DNA of 64,000 nt from Pontibacter flavimaris. Its GTDB lineage: Bacteria; Bacteroidota; Bacteroidia; Cytophagales; Hymenobacteraceae. Positions within the stretch are counted from its first letter, which is position 1, and every line of letters begins with the position of its first letter. The translations under genes were made by a program, and so were the position numbers. The notes under the pieces were generated by a model, which ran no database searches, was not told where the DNA came from, and saw only the letters and a list, made by a program, of their open reading frames with translations. This document shows positions 33,894-41,874 of this stretch, one piece after another. The stretch is from the NCBI RefSeq assembly GCF_001907195.1, contig NZ_LVWA01000004.1, forward strand, positions 434,001 to 498,000, written 5' to 3'.

Positions 33894-34256
33894 TCAATAA
33901 AACGCATCCTCAATATGATGGATCTCCGGCGGGGAGGTTAAGGTAACCGAGATGATATCGAACCGCACCTCATGCTGCCACTCCTGCTGAAGTATAAACT
34001 CCTCGGCCGCGCCCAGCAGCATCGCCTCCTTCCTGTAATTAACCGCCTCCTCCGGATACCCGTACCTATTAGAGGCCCTGGTCTTCACCTCCACAAACAC
34101 CAGCAGCTCGTCTTTCTGCGCAATGATGTCTACCTCGGCGCGTTTATACCTGTAGTTCTGCCGCAGGATCGTGTAGCCCTGGCCCAGCAGGAAAGCGGCG
34201 GCGTGGTTTTCGCCCAGCTGCCCGGTGTGGAGGTGCTTGCTTATTTGAGAAGCCAT
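33894..34256 (-). CDS. YraN family protein (UPF0102), predicted endonuclease-like
   Basis: A 120-residue protein of the UPF0102/YraN family with a restriction-endonuclease-like fold. The hallmarks are GENHAAAFLLGQGYTILRQNYR, then AEVDIIAQ and FVEVKTR, where the Glu/Asp-x(n)-Glu-x-Lys pattern would be the metal-binding active site. The role is unknown; related proteins are linked to DNA repair or uptake by gene neighbourhood. It lies divergent from the sugar isomerase gene, with the starts 53 bases apart. There is no signal peptide. Confidence 0.88.
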   Translation of the reverse strand: MASQISKHLHTGQLGENHAAAFLLGQGYTILRQNYRYKRAEVDIIAQKDELLVFVEVKTRASNRYGYPEEAVNYRKEAMLLGAAEEFILQQEWQHEVRFDIISVTLTSPPEIHHIEDAFY

Positions 34257-34309
34257 ATAAAACGTGTACTTTGCGGGCAGCTAAGGCTGCTACGCCAACT
34301 TTAGCAACT

Positions 34310-35305
34310 ATGAAACAACTTATCGAAAGCTTTACCCGGCAGCTGCGCCACGCCCTGGAGATCGGGGAACGCGCCGCCGTTACTTTCTCCGGCCCAAAGT
34401 ATAATAATGTGGTGTTGGCCGGAATGGGCGGATCGGGCATCTGCAGCAGCATTCTGCAGGCTTACGTAGCCGATAAGCTAAAGGTGCCGGTGGTGGTGCA
34501 GAAAAGCTACACGATGCCGGCTTTTGTAGGTCCCGATACGCTGGTCATCGCTTCCTCCTTCTCCGGGAATACCGAGGAAACCCTTTCGGTGGTGCGGCAG
34601 GCCATGAAGGCGGAGGCCACGGTGGCCTTTGTAACCTCGGGTGGGGAGATGCTCCGCACGGCGCAGGCCAACAGCATGCCGCACATCGTCATCCCTTCGG
34701 ATGCAGGCCAGCCGCGCGCCTGCCTGGGGTTCACGCTGGTGCAACAGCTATACTTGCTGCATTATGCAGGGCTTCTGGATGATGCCTTTAAAACGGAGCT
34801 CGGGCAAAGTATAAACCTGCTGGAGGAGCAGGCCGGAAGTATAAAAGTACAGGCCAGCGCCCTGGCCAATTCGCTGCGGGGCAGGCTGCCCATACTTTAT
34901 GCCTGTGATGCCCTGGCGCCGGTGGCGCTGCGCTTTCAGCAGCAGCTCAACACCAACGCCAAGCAACTGGCCCATGTAAACGTGCTGCCCGAGGCGAGCC
35001 ACAACGAGGTGGAGGGCTGGCAGCAACCGGCGGAACTATTCGGGAAGCTGGCTGTTTTGTACATCAAAACCGGGTACGACCACCCACGCGCCCAACTGCG
35101 CATGGCCCTGGCCAGGCCGGTGCTGGAGCGCCAGGTGCAGGATGTGCTGGAGGTGGAGGCCATGGGGGCCACGTTGCTGGAGCAGATGCTCTACCTCATT
35201 CACCTCTTCGACTGGGTATCACTCTACCTGGCCGGGCTGAACAAGGTGGACCCGAACACAACTGATAACATTAACTACCTGAAAGTAGAACTTTCCAAAG
35301 TATAA
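34310..35305 (+). CDS. Bifunctional phosphoglucose/phosphomannose isomerase
   Basis: A 331-residue SIS-domain isomerase interconverting glucose 6-phosphate or mannose 6-phosphate with fructose 6-phosphate. Visible are GMGGSG (residues 38-43), the sugar-phosphate loop SSFSGNTEET (82-91) and EASHNEVEGW with the likely catalytic Glu and His. A C-terminal helix DWVSLYLAGLNKVDPN closes the fold, as in the archaeal-type PGI/PMI family. The upstream TTG at 34271 is not used, as the ATG at 34310 fits the family. It is followed by lipB after 8 bases. Three AAGTATA words are in frame (QSINL, GSIKV and similar). Confidence 0.88.
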   Translation: MKQLIESFTRQLRHALEIGERAAVTFSGPKYNNVVLAGMGGSGICSSILQAYVADKLKVPVVVQKSYTMPAFVGPDTLVIASSFSGNTEETLSVVRQAMKAEATVAFVTSGGEMLRTAQANSMPHIVIPSDAGQPRACLGFTLVQQLYLLHYAGLLDDAFKTELGQSINLLEEQAGSIKVQASALANSLRGRLPILYACDALAPVALRFQQQLNTNAKQLAHVNVLPEASHNEVEGWQQPAELFGKLAVLYIKTGYDHPRAQLRMALARPVLERQVQDVLEVEAMGATLLEQMLYLIHLFDWVSLYLAGLNKVDPNTTDNINYLKVELSKV

Positions 35306-35313
35306 AGTATAAC

Positions 35314-36048
35314 GTGCAAAAGAATACCGACATACAGTTTGAGCACCTGGGGCTGATCGACTACCAAGAGGCGTGGGACTACCAGGACAAGCTCTTCGCC
35401 GCCACCCTGGCTATTAAGGTGCAGAACCGCGCCGCCGCACCCGACGCGCAGGTGCCAACGCCCAATTACCTGCTGTTTTGCCAGCACCCGCATGTGTACA
35501 CGCTGGGCAAGAGCGGCCACGAGGAGCACCTGCTGCTGAACCAGGAGGGCCTGCAGGCCAAAGGCGCCACCTACTACAAGATCAACCGGGGCGGCGACAT
35601 TACCTACCACGGCCCGGGCCAGATCGTGGGCTACCCCATCCTGGACCTGGAGAACTACTTCACCGACATCCACAAGTACCTGCGTTTCCTGGAGGAGGCG
35701 ATTATACTTGCGCTGGCAGACTATGGTATTGCCGCCGGTCGCATTCCGGGACTTACCGGCGTGTGGCTCGACCACGAGGAGCAGCGCAACCCGCGCAAGA
35801 TCTGCGCCATGGGCGTGAAGTGCAGCCGCTGGGTAACCATGCACGGCTTCGCCTTCAACATCAACACCGATTTGGATTACTTTAATAACATTGTGCCGTG
35901 CGGGATTTCTGATAAAGCCGTAACTTCGCTGGCCAAAGAGCTGGGGCATGAGGTGCCGCTGGCCGAGGTAGAGGAGAAACTGTTAAAGCACCTGGGCGCC
36001 TTGTTCGGGGCCAATATCACAACTGCTGCGCATGAAGAAGGACATTGA
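35314..36048 (+). CDS. lipB: Octanoyl-[ACP]:protein N-octanoyltransferase (LipB)
   Basis: A 244-residue LipB transferring octanoate from ACP to lipoyl domains, the first step of lipoate synthesis. RGGDITYHGPGQ is the family signature. GVKCSRWVTMHG carries the catalytic Lys region, and NIVPCGI the catalytic Cys. FCQHPHVYTLGKSG near the N terminus fits as well. It starts with GTG at 35314, as no ATG precedes the conserved start. Its last 17 bases overlap the next gene. It sits in a probable operon after the isomerase gene; no lipA is in the window. Confidence 0.95.
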   Translation: MQKNTDIQFEHLGLIDYQEAWDYQDKLFAATLAIKVQNRAAAPDAQVPTPNYLLFCQHPHVYTLGKSGHEEHLLLNQEGLQAKGATYYKINRGGDITYHGPGQIVGYPILDLENYFTDIHKYLRFLEEAIILALADYGIAAGRIPGLTGVWLDHEEQRNPRKICAMGVKCSRWVTMHGFAFNINTDLDYFNNIVPCGISDKAVTSLAKELGHEVPLAEVEEKLLKHLGALFGANITTAAHEEGH

Positions 36049-36439
36049 TTTCGGGACGGTAGAGAGCATTGCGGTGGCTGTTGCCAGGACCGTCGATACC
36101 ACTGCCGAACAGCCCGCCTGGAGCGTATACCTGCTCAACTACAATAACTTTCCGGTGGAGAACGTGCTGGTGGCCTCTAAGGGCTACGGCCTGGTGGACG
36201 GGGAGGAAGTGAAGACATCGGTGCTGCGCCACATGTTCGAGCACGTGGAGGCCAAAAGCTTCGTGCAGGTGGAGCCCATCGACCCGGCCATCTTCCACAT
36301 CAATAACGAGTACTGGGTAAGCTACTACATCGGCCGCCAGATCTACGACAAGCGCTTCGTGTTCGTGCCCGACTCCATCGTGGAGGATAACCTGATCGAG
36401 ATAAGCCTGCTGCAACTGGAGGGCGTGCTGCACTCCTGA
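36032..36439 (+). CDS. Conserved unknown protein overlapping lipB
   Basis: A 135-residue cytoplasmic protein I cannot assign. Features: an N-terminal KKDIDFGTVESIAVAVAR, then SVYLLNYNNFPVENVLVASKGYG and TSVLRHMFEHVEAKSFVQVEPIDPAIFHINNEYWVSYYIG. The sequence is well-ordered alpha/beta with no cysteine cluster, no signal peptide and no membrane segment. It overlaps lipB by 17 bases, which implies translational coupling and perhaps a related job. Homologues appear common in Bacteroidota from memory, sometimes with misleading names. Two AAGTATA words follow its stop. Confidence 0.7.
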   Translation: MKKDIDFGTVESIAVAVARTVDTTAEQPAWSVYLLNYNNFPVENVLVASKGYGLVDGEEVKTSVLRHMFEHVEAKSFVQVEPIDPAIFHINNEYWVSYYIGRQIYDKRFVFVPDSIVEDNLIEISLLQLEGVLHS

Positions 36440-36538
36440 ACCAGGCGCTGCGGAAGTATAAAAGTATAAACCAGCCGCTGCAGCCTCGTCCAACGGGCTC
36501 CCATTTTACCAGCTTAACCCAGTAAACCCCTGAACGCC

Positions 36539-37705
36539 GTGCACAGAGCGCTCCCCAAGTATAACTTCATTTTTCTGCTGCTCTTTATAGTATGGCAGGT
36601 GCCTGTGCAGGGGCAGGTCTTGCCGCTGGAGCAGAAGAACACCATCACGGGCAACTGGCTGGTGCAGCCGGAGGAGGGAACGCAGCTGGTGCCGTACGTG
36701 GCAAGCCAGCACGCACGCTACAACGCCCTGCACCAGTGGCTGCCCATCACGCAGGCGCAGCCCTTCAACATTGCCTTTGCCGCCCCCCGCGACCTGTGCC
36801 TGTTCCTCAACAACCGGCTCATCTTTAAGGCCGACTCCACCGCAAATTATACGTTAAACTTAGCGAAGTATAGCGGCGGCACGGAGCCCGTGGAAGGGAA
36901 GTACCTGCTCACGGTGTGGCACCCGGCGCAGCAGCCAAACGTAAAGACCTTCCGCAACGTGCCCCTGGTGGCCGACACCAGGCAGGAGAACGGGCAGCGC
37001 CCCTTTTCGGTGCAGATGCGGGAGTACGTGAACCAAAATGCCTTCATCCTTTTTATGCTGATGATCGGGCTGATCTACGGTTTGCTGCGCGTCAGCTACC
37101 CCGCCGACTTCAAGAGCCAGTTCGACCTCAACCGCTTTCTGCACGCCAGCCCGACGGAGGGGCTTTACTCGGTGGGGAAACCCGTGGGGGCCGTTTCCAA
37201 CATGCTGTTCGTGCTGGCCTTCTCGCTGTCCATGGCCCTGCTTATTGCCGCCATCCATACCAATGTGCAGCACGTGCGGCTGTTTAACCGCCTTTTCCCG
37301 GTCTCCGAGGCCGACATTACCACCAAGATCCTGTTTTATACTTTGCTGATCTTCGGCATCGTGCTGCTGAAGTATGTTTTCCTGAAGGTGATGGCGTTTG
37401 TGTTCGGGCTGGGGAGCCTGGTGCAGCTGCAGTACCGCGAGTTTCTGCGCTCGCTGCTGTTTATGGGCCTGTTCCTGCCCCTCGTGATGCTGCTCTACCT
37501 CTCCCTGAACATGATGATGCCCGAGACAATCCTGCTTATTTCGAGTCTGGCGGTGGCATTGTTACTGGTTATCACGATACTGCGCGTGTTTTACGCCGTA
37601 AATAAGAAAGCCTCGGTGATAAATTTGCATTTATTTTCGTACCTTTGCGCCACAGAAGTGATTCCGCTGGCGATAATGCTGGAGCTGATTGTTTTTAATT
37701 TCTAA
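36539..37705 (+). CDS. DUF4271 membrane protein
   Basis: A 388-residue protein. A signal peptide (FIFLLLFIVWQVPVQG) precedes a periplasmic part up to about residue 165. Then come several transmembrane helices: about 167-185 (FILFMLMIGLIYGLL), 225-243 (LFVLAFSLSMALLIAAI), 267-285 (ILFYTLLIFGIVLL), 310-330 (FLPLVMLLYLSL), 336-355 and 370-388, ending MLELIVFNF. The C-terminal half matches DUF4271 of Bacteroidota. It is 54 bases upstream of hemD and shares that neighbourhood with T9SS genes, a conserved layout. GTG at 36539 is taken as start; no ATG precedes the leader. Confidence 0.82.
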   Translation: MHRALPKYNFIFLLLFIVWQVPVQGQVLPLEQKNTITGNWLVQPEEGTQLVPYVASQHARYNALHQWLPITQAQPFNIAFAAPRDLCLFLNNRLIFKADSTANYTLNLAKYSGGTEPVEGKYLLTVWHPAQQPNVKTFRNVPLVADTRQENGQRPFSVQMREYVNQNAFILFMLMIGLIYGLLRVSYPADFKSQFDLNRFLHASPTEGLYSVGKPVGAVSNMLFVLAFSLSMALLIAAIHTNVQHVRLFNRLFPVSEADITTKILFYTLLIFGIVLLKYVFLKVMAFVFGLGSLVQLQYREFLRSLLFMGLFLPLVMLLYLSLNMMMPETILLISSLAVALLLVITILRVFYAVNKKASVINLHLFSYLCATEVIPLAIMLELIVFNF

Positions 37706-37759
37706 GCAAGATTACGGCGGGTATTGCAGCAGGCGAACTTAAAAGCATGATTTTTTAAT

Positions 37760-38563
37760 ATGGCTGAAAGCAAAGCAAAGGGCTCTGCGAACCCTGAAAG
37801 ACACAAGATTCCCATTAAGAGTATTCTGGTTACCCAACCACAGCCAACCACCGACAACTCCCCCTATTTGTCTATTGCGGAGAAGTATGGGATTAAGGTT
37901 GACTTTAGGGCGTTCATAGAGGTGGAGCCGGTTCCGTACAAGGAGTTCCGCAAGGATAAGGTGGATATTCTCTCGCACACAGCCGTGATCTTCACGAGCC
38001 GCAACGCCGTGGACCATTTCTTCCGCATCTGCCAGGAGAGCAAGATCGAGATGCCTGCCGACATGAAGTACTTCTGTATCTCTGACCAGACAGCCTATTA
38101 CCTGCAGAAGTACATCACGCTGCGCAAGCGCAAGTTGTTTGTGGGCGAGAAAACGGCTAAGGACCTGTTCGAGGTGATCAAGAAGCACAAGAACGAGAAC
38201 TTCCTGTTCCCTTGCTCCAACATCCGCAAAGACGATATCCCGGAGTTCCTGCAGGCCAACAAGATCAAGCACACGGAGGCGATCATCTATAAAACCGTTG
38301 CCGCCGACCTGTCTGACCTGGACGACGTGACCTACGACTGCCTCGCCTTTTTCAGTCCTTCAGGAATCACTTCGTTGTTTGCTAACTTCCCGGACTTTAA
38401 GCAAAATAACACGCGGATTGCCGCTTTTGGCCCAACCACAGCCAAAGCCGTGCGCGACGCGGGCCTGGAGCTGGACATTGAAGCGCCGCACCCCAATGCG
38501 CCATCCATGACCGGCGCCATAGAAGTATACATACAGAACCAGATGCAGGAGGCAAAAAAATAG
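37760..38563 (+). CDS. hemD: Uroporphyrinogen-III synthase
   Basis: A 267-residue HemD-type enzyme closing hydroxymethylbilane to uroporphyrinogen III in haem synthesis. The family is poorly conserved, but the two-lobe pattern is visible: KSILVTQPQPTTDNSP, then the first lobe, VIFTSRNAVDHFF, YFCISDQTAYYL and, in the second lobe, NFLFPCSNIRKDDIPEFL, CLAFFSPSGITSLF and IAAFGPTTAKAVRDAGLEL. The IAAFGPTTAKAVRDAG segment is the best hallmark. It follows DUF4271 and precedes the T9SS genes. A nested hairpin terminator lies 38 bases downstream. Confidence 0.87.
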   Translation: MAESKAKGSANPERHKIPIKSILVTQPQPTTDNSPYLSIAEKYGIKVDFRAFIEVEPVPYKEFRKDKVDILSHTAVIFTSRNAVDHFFRICQESKIEMPADMKYFCISDQTAYYLQKYITLRKRKLFVGEKTAKDLFEVIKKHKNENFLFPCSNIRKDDIPEFLQANKIKHTEAIIYKTVAADLSDLDDVTYDCLAFFSPSGITSLFANFPDFKQNNTRIAAFGPTTAKAVRDAGLELDIEAPHPNAPSMTGAIEVYIQNQMQEAKK

Positions 38564-38600
38564 TTCGGAACGCAACTTTTAAGCCTTTTTTGCATACTAT

Positions 38601-38651
38601 CTAAAACGCAAACGCCGGCACTGCGCTACGCAGGGGGCATTTGCGTTTTAG
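38601..38651 (+). terminator. Nested hairpin terminator after hemD
   Basis: CTAAAACGCAAACGCC (38601-38616) pairs with GGCATTTGCGTTTTAG (38636-38651), with one G-U pair. Inside is a second hairpin CTGCG-CTA-CGCAG (38621-38633). The right arm overlaps the -33 element of the next promoter. No long T-run follows, so termination efficiency may be modest. Confidence 0.75.
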
Positions 38652-38670
38652 TGTTTAATAGCTATATTTG
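38641..38670 (+). promoter_or_regulatory. Bacteroidota-type promoter for porP/sprF
   Basis: TTG (38641-38643), a 19-base spacer and TATATTTG (38663-38670) match TTG-N19-TAnnTTTG exactly, 55 bases before the ATG at 38725. The TTG is part of the right arm of the hemD terminator. Confidence 0.65.
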
Positions 38671-38724
38671 AAAAGCGTTCTGTCCTAAATAGCTCACCTT
38701 AACCTTGCCTTCTTGCCGCAGCCT

Positions 38725-39690
38725 ATGAAAAAGCTTCTACCCGTCTTGTTGCTGGTGCTCCTGATGGCTGCACCCGGCGCCTTTGCGCAACAGCAACCTC
38801 AGTTCACCCACTATGGGTTTAATGGCATGCAGCTGAGCCCCGCCTACGCGGGCATCACCAACCGGCCGGAGTTTATGTCTCTTTACCGCTACCAGTGGCT
38901 GGGCTACGACGCCTCCTTCGACGACGGCGGCGCCCCGCAGACGCTCTTCCTCTCGGCCCATGCGCCGGTGCGGCTGCTGCACGGCGGTGTGGGCCTGAAC
39001 CTGATGCGCGACAAGATAGCCAACACCACCATTCTCACGGCGGCCCTCTCCTACTCCTTTCATATTAAGGTAGGCGAGACAGGAAAGCTGGGGTTGGGGG
39101 TGCAGGGCAATGTGAACAATTATAAGAAGGGCCGCTACCGCGCCATCGACGAGGGCGACCCCAATGTGCCGTTCAACAGCGAGGACACAAAATTCGACCT
39201 GGGCGCGGGTGTGTGGTACGAGTCAGAGACATTTTACGCCGGCGGCAGCGTTACCAACCTGCGGAAGGCAGAGTATGAGTTTGCGGACTCCACCAATACC
39301 GGAAAAGGAACGCTACTGGGTGAAAACCACATGTACCTGACAGCTGGTTACCACATGCCGCTAAACAACGATCTGGTCCTTACCCCCACCGTCCTGCTCA
39401 AGCACGACACCGAGACGTTCTCCTTCGATGCGGGGGGGCGGGTAACCTACCAGGAAAAATATTGGGCCGGAGTGAATTATCGGCACGAAGAAGCTGTTAG
39501 TGCCCTTGTGGGAGTATCTCTGTTTCAGGATAATGCGCTACGGGTAGGATATGCACTGGACTTAACCACCTTTCATAAAGCCGCCAAGGCTGCCACCTCG
39601 CACGAGGTGATGGTGAACTACCGCCTGCCAGAGCCGGTAGTGCGGTTTAAGCCACCTGTAAGAACGCCCCGCTACTTTTTTACGCGGTAA
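38725..39690 (+). CDS. Type IX secretion system outer-membrane protein PorP/SprF
   Basis: A 321-residue PorP/SprF-family barrel. The leader MKKLLPVLLLVLLMAAPGAFA is followed by QQQPQFTHYGFNGMQLSPAYAGITNRPEFMSLYRYQWLG, the signature N terminus of the family. Further strands (LGLGVQGNVNNYKKG, YLTAGYHMPLNNDLVLTPTVLLKHD and others) follow. PorP/SprF sits in the outer membrane and links T9SS substrates, such as SprB adhesins, to the translocon or surface. It heads the set porP-gldK-gldL-gldM-gldN. The TTG-started upstream extension is not used; the ATG at 38725 gives the leader. Confidence 0.9.
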   Translation: MKKLLPVLLLVLLMAAPGAFAQQQPQFTHYGFNGMQLSPAYAGITNRPEFMSLYRYQWLGYDASFDDGGAPQTLFLSAHAPVRLLHGGVGLNLMRDKIANTTILTAALSYSFHIKVGETGKLGLGVQGNVNNYKKGRYRAIDEGDPNVPFNSEDTKFDLGAGVWYESETFYAGGSVTNLRKAEYEFADSTNTGKGTLLGENHMYLTAGYHMPLNNDLVLTPTVLLKHDTETFSFDAGGRVTYQEKYWAGVNYRHEEAVSALVGVSLFQDNALRVGYALDLTTFHKAAKAATSHEVMVNYRLPEPVVRFKPPVRTPRYFFTR

Positions 39691-39852
39691 GATGGTTGAT
39701 AATTGTAATTGCTTTTTTACTTTTAGGGCCTATTCTTAAAAAAGTGCACAAAAAAATACTTGTACATCACAATAATAATCAATGCCTTAACGCGTTAAAA
39801 AAATTAAAAAAGGTGTTGTAGTGAATTGTTTTTTATTTATTCCTAATTCTCA

Positions 39853-39860
39853 TATATTTG
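39853..39860 (+). promoter_or_regulatory. Possible -7 element for gldK
   Basis: TATATTTG matches TAnnTTTG 59 bases before the gldK ATG in an AT-rich 229-base gap. The nearest TTG (39826-39828) is 24 bases away, longer than the usual 19. This would let gldKLMN be transcribed separately from porP. Confidence 0.45.
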
Positions 39861-39919
39861 CTACACTCGTAGAAGTGTGCTAAAATCTATTACAGAAAAT
39901 TTACTTTTTAACAGTCATC

Positions 39920-40936
39920 ATGAATAAACTACTTAAGCTGTCTTCCTTCGCATTGGCGGTGGTACTGCTTGCAAGCTGTGGGATGAGACGCGGGCCGCAA
40001 GGAGATCTTGTAGGTGCCGAGGACAGACCAGAGTACAATCCGCAGGAAGTGCCTTATGGCATGGTGGCCTGCCCGGGCGGTACGTTCCACATGGGCCAGG
40101 CTGACCAGGACATAGCGGCATCTATGGCAAACTTAAACAAGCAAGTGACGATTGGTGGCTTCTACATGGATGAGACCGAGATCACCAACAACGAGTACCG
40201 TCAGTTCATTAACGTGATGATGGAAGACTCGCTGGATGTGCTGGGTGAGGAGCATGTGATGAGCAATCTGTATCCGGATACTACGGTATGGGTGAAAGAC
40301 TATACGTACCACATGGGCGACCCGCTGATGGAGTACTACTTCTCGCACCCTGCCTTTGATGACTACCCTGTGGTGGGGGTGGACTGGTTTGCCGCCAAGT
40401 ACTTTAGTGAGTGGCGCACCAAGCACAAAAACCAGGCAAACGCCGAGGATGGCCGTGCACCCATGCCGCAGTTCCGCCTGCCTTCTGAGGCAGAATGGGA
40501 GTATGCAGCCCGTGGCGGCCGTGATATGGCTGTTTACCCGTGGGGTGGCCCTTACCTGCGCAACGCCAAAGGCTGTTTGCTGGCCAACTTTAAGCCGGGC
40601 CGCGGCGACTACTACAGCGATGGCTTTACCTATACGGCCCCTGTAGCGCAGTTTTTCCCGAACGACTTCGGCCTGTATGATATGGCCGGAAACGTGTCGG
40701 AATGGTGCGAGGATGCCTATTCTGATGCTACTGTTCCGATTACCTGGGATTTGAACCCGGTTTACAACGACGACAACGAACCACGCAAAGTGGTAAGAGG
40801 AGGCTCCTGGAAAGATATCGCCTACTTCCTGGAGACAGGAACGCGTAACTTCGAATTCCAGGACTCCGCCAGATCCTACATCGGTTTCCGTAACGCGATG
40901 ATTTACCTGGGACGTTCCTCAGGCAGAGAGTTTTAA
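39920..40936 (+). CDS. gldK: Gliding motility / T9SS lipoprotein GldK
   Basis: A 338-residue lipoprotein. The leader ends LLASC (Cys20). The rest is a formylglycine-generating-enzyme-like fold: PYGMVACPGGTFHMGQAD, GGFYMDETEITNNEYRQFI, FRLPSEAEWEYAARGG, FGLYDMAGNVSEWCED, RKVVRGGSW and SYIGFRNAM. GldK/PorK forms, with GldN/PorN, the periplasmic ring tied to the outer membrane in the type IX secretion system. Its order before gldL, gldM and gldN is the canonical one. The protein is shorter than some GldK proteins, but all core FGE motifs are present. Confidence 0.95.
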   Translation: MNKLLKLSSFALAVVLLASCGMRRGPQGDLVGAEDRPEYNPQEVPYGMVACPGGTFHMGQADQDIAASMANLNKQVTIGGFYMDETEITNNEYRQFINVMMEDSLDVLGEEHVMSNLYPDTTVWVKDYTYHMGDPLMEYYFSHPAFDDYPVVGVDWFAAKYFSEWRTKHKNQANAEDGRAPMPQFRLPSEAEWEYAARGGRDMAVYPWGGPYLRNAKGCLLANFKPGRGDYYSDGFTYTAPVAQFFPNDFGLYDMAGNVSEWCEDAYSDATVPITWDLNPVYNDDNEPRKVVRGGSWKDIAYFLETGTRNFEFQDSARSYIGFRNAMIYLGRSSGREF

Positions 40937-41017
40937 TAGTAAACAATCAAACATTTTTATTCCCAATCCCCCATTTATCCTTTTAATCAATCGTTCACTA
41001 CTTAATTAGAAAACAAA

Positions 41018-41821
41018 ATGAGCAAAGCTAAAGGTCGCAGTTTCTTGTTCGACGTTTTGATGCCAAAAATCTATGGTATTGGTGCTGCCGTCGTAATTGT
41101 GGGTGCGCTGTTCAAGATCCAGCACTGGCCAGGCGCCGACTTAATGCTGATCCTTGGTCTGAGCACAGAGGCAGTTATATTTTTCCTGAGTGCGTTCCAG
41201 CCGCAGCATGCTGAGCCGGATTGGGCCAGGGTATACCCACAACTTGCTGATGATTTCGCCGGAGAGGGCCTCGTGCCTGCCACAAGCGCCGTAGCTGGTG
41301 GACCGTCCATAACTGGTAAACTCGACGAAATGATGCGTAATGCTGACATTACGCCGGAAACAATAAACCAACTTGGCCTTGGCCTTAACCGCCTGAGCGA
41401 AACTGCTGCGAGCATGGCTGACATGAGCAATGCCGCTGCCGCTACAGAGGAGTACACCACGCGTGTACGTGCTGCCGCCGGCCAGTTGGATCAGATCAAC
41501 AGCGCGTACGCTACCACAGCGGATGCTATCTCCCAGATGGCGGTTTCTGCTACAGATGCAAAAGAGTACCATACGCAGATACAGGGCATGACCCGCAACC
41601 TGGGTGCTCTGAATGCAGTGTACGAGATGGAGCTTCAGGATTCCAACAACCACCTGAAGGCCATGAACAAATTCTATGGCAACCTGAGCATGGCCATGGA
41701 GAACCTTACAGACGCCAGCAAAGATACAGAACAGTTTAAGCAGGAAGTTTCTCGCCTGACGCAAAACCTACACTCTCTGAACACGGTGTATGGCAACATG
41801 CTGTCAGCCATGAAAGGCTAA
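41018..41821 (+). CDS. gldL: T9SS motor protein GldL
   Basis: A 267-residue inner membrane protein. Two transmembrane helices lie near residues 17-34 (IYGIGAAVVIVGALFKI) and 41-60 (DLMLILGLSTEAVIFFLSAF). The second has Glu51, the acidic residue known in the GldLM motor family as essential for proton-driven rotation. The rest is a cytoplasmic coiled region rich in NLGALNAVYEMELQ and NLHSLNTVYGNML-type repeats, as in GldL. GldL with GldM powers secretion and gliding. It lies between gldK and gldM. Confidence 0.95.
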   Translation: MSKAKGRSFLFDVLMPKIYGIGAAVVIVGALFKIQHWPGADLMLILGLSTEAVIFFLSAFQPQHAEPDWARVYPQLADDFAGEGLVPATSAVAGGPSITGKLDEMMRNADITPETINQLGLGLNRLSETAASMADMSNAAAATEEYTTRVRAAAGQLDQINSAYATTADAISQMAVSATDAKEYHTQIQGMTRNLGALNAVYEMELQDSNNHLKAMNKFYGNLSMAMENLTDASKDTEQFKQEVSRLTQNLHSLNTVYGNMLSAMKG

Positions 41822-41874
41822 TTTCCAGTTTAAATAAGTTCTATCTAAAGAAAACACAGTTAATATAGTATAAA

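Noticed and set aside
33443..33913. 156-codon open frame on the minus strand over composite repeat C
   Set aside because: It is made of repeat sequence and AAGTATA words (Leu/Tyr-rich), has no domain, and similar frames appear in the other repeat copies only in part.
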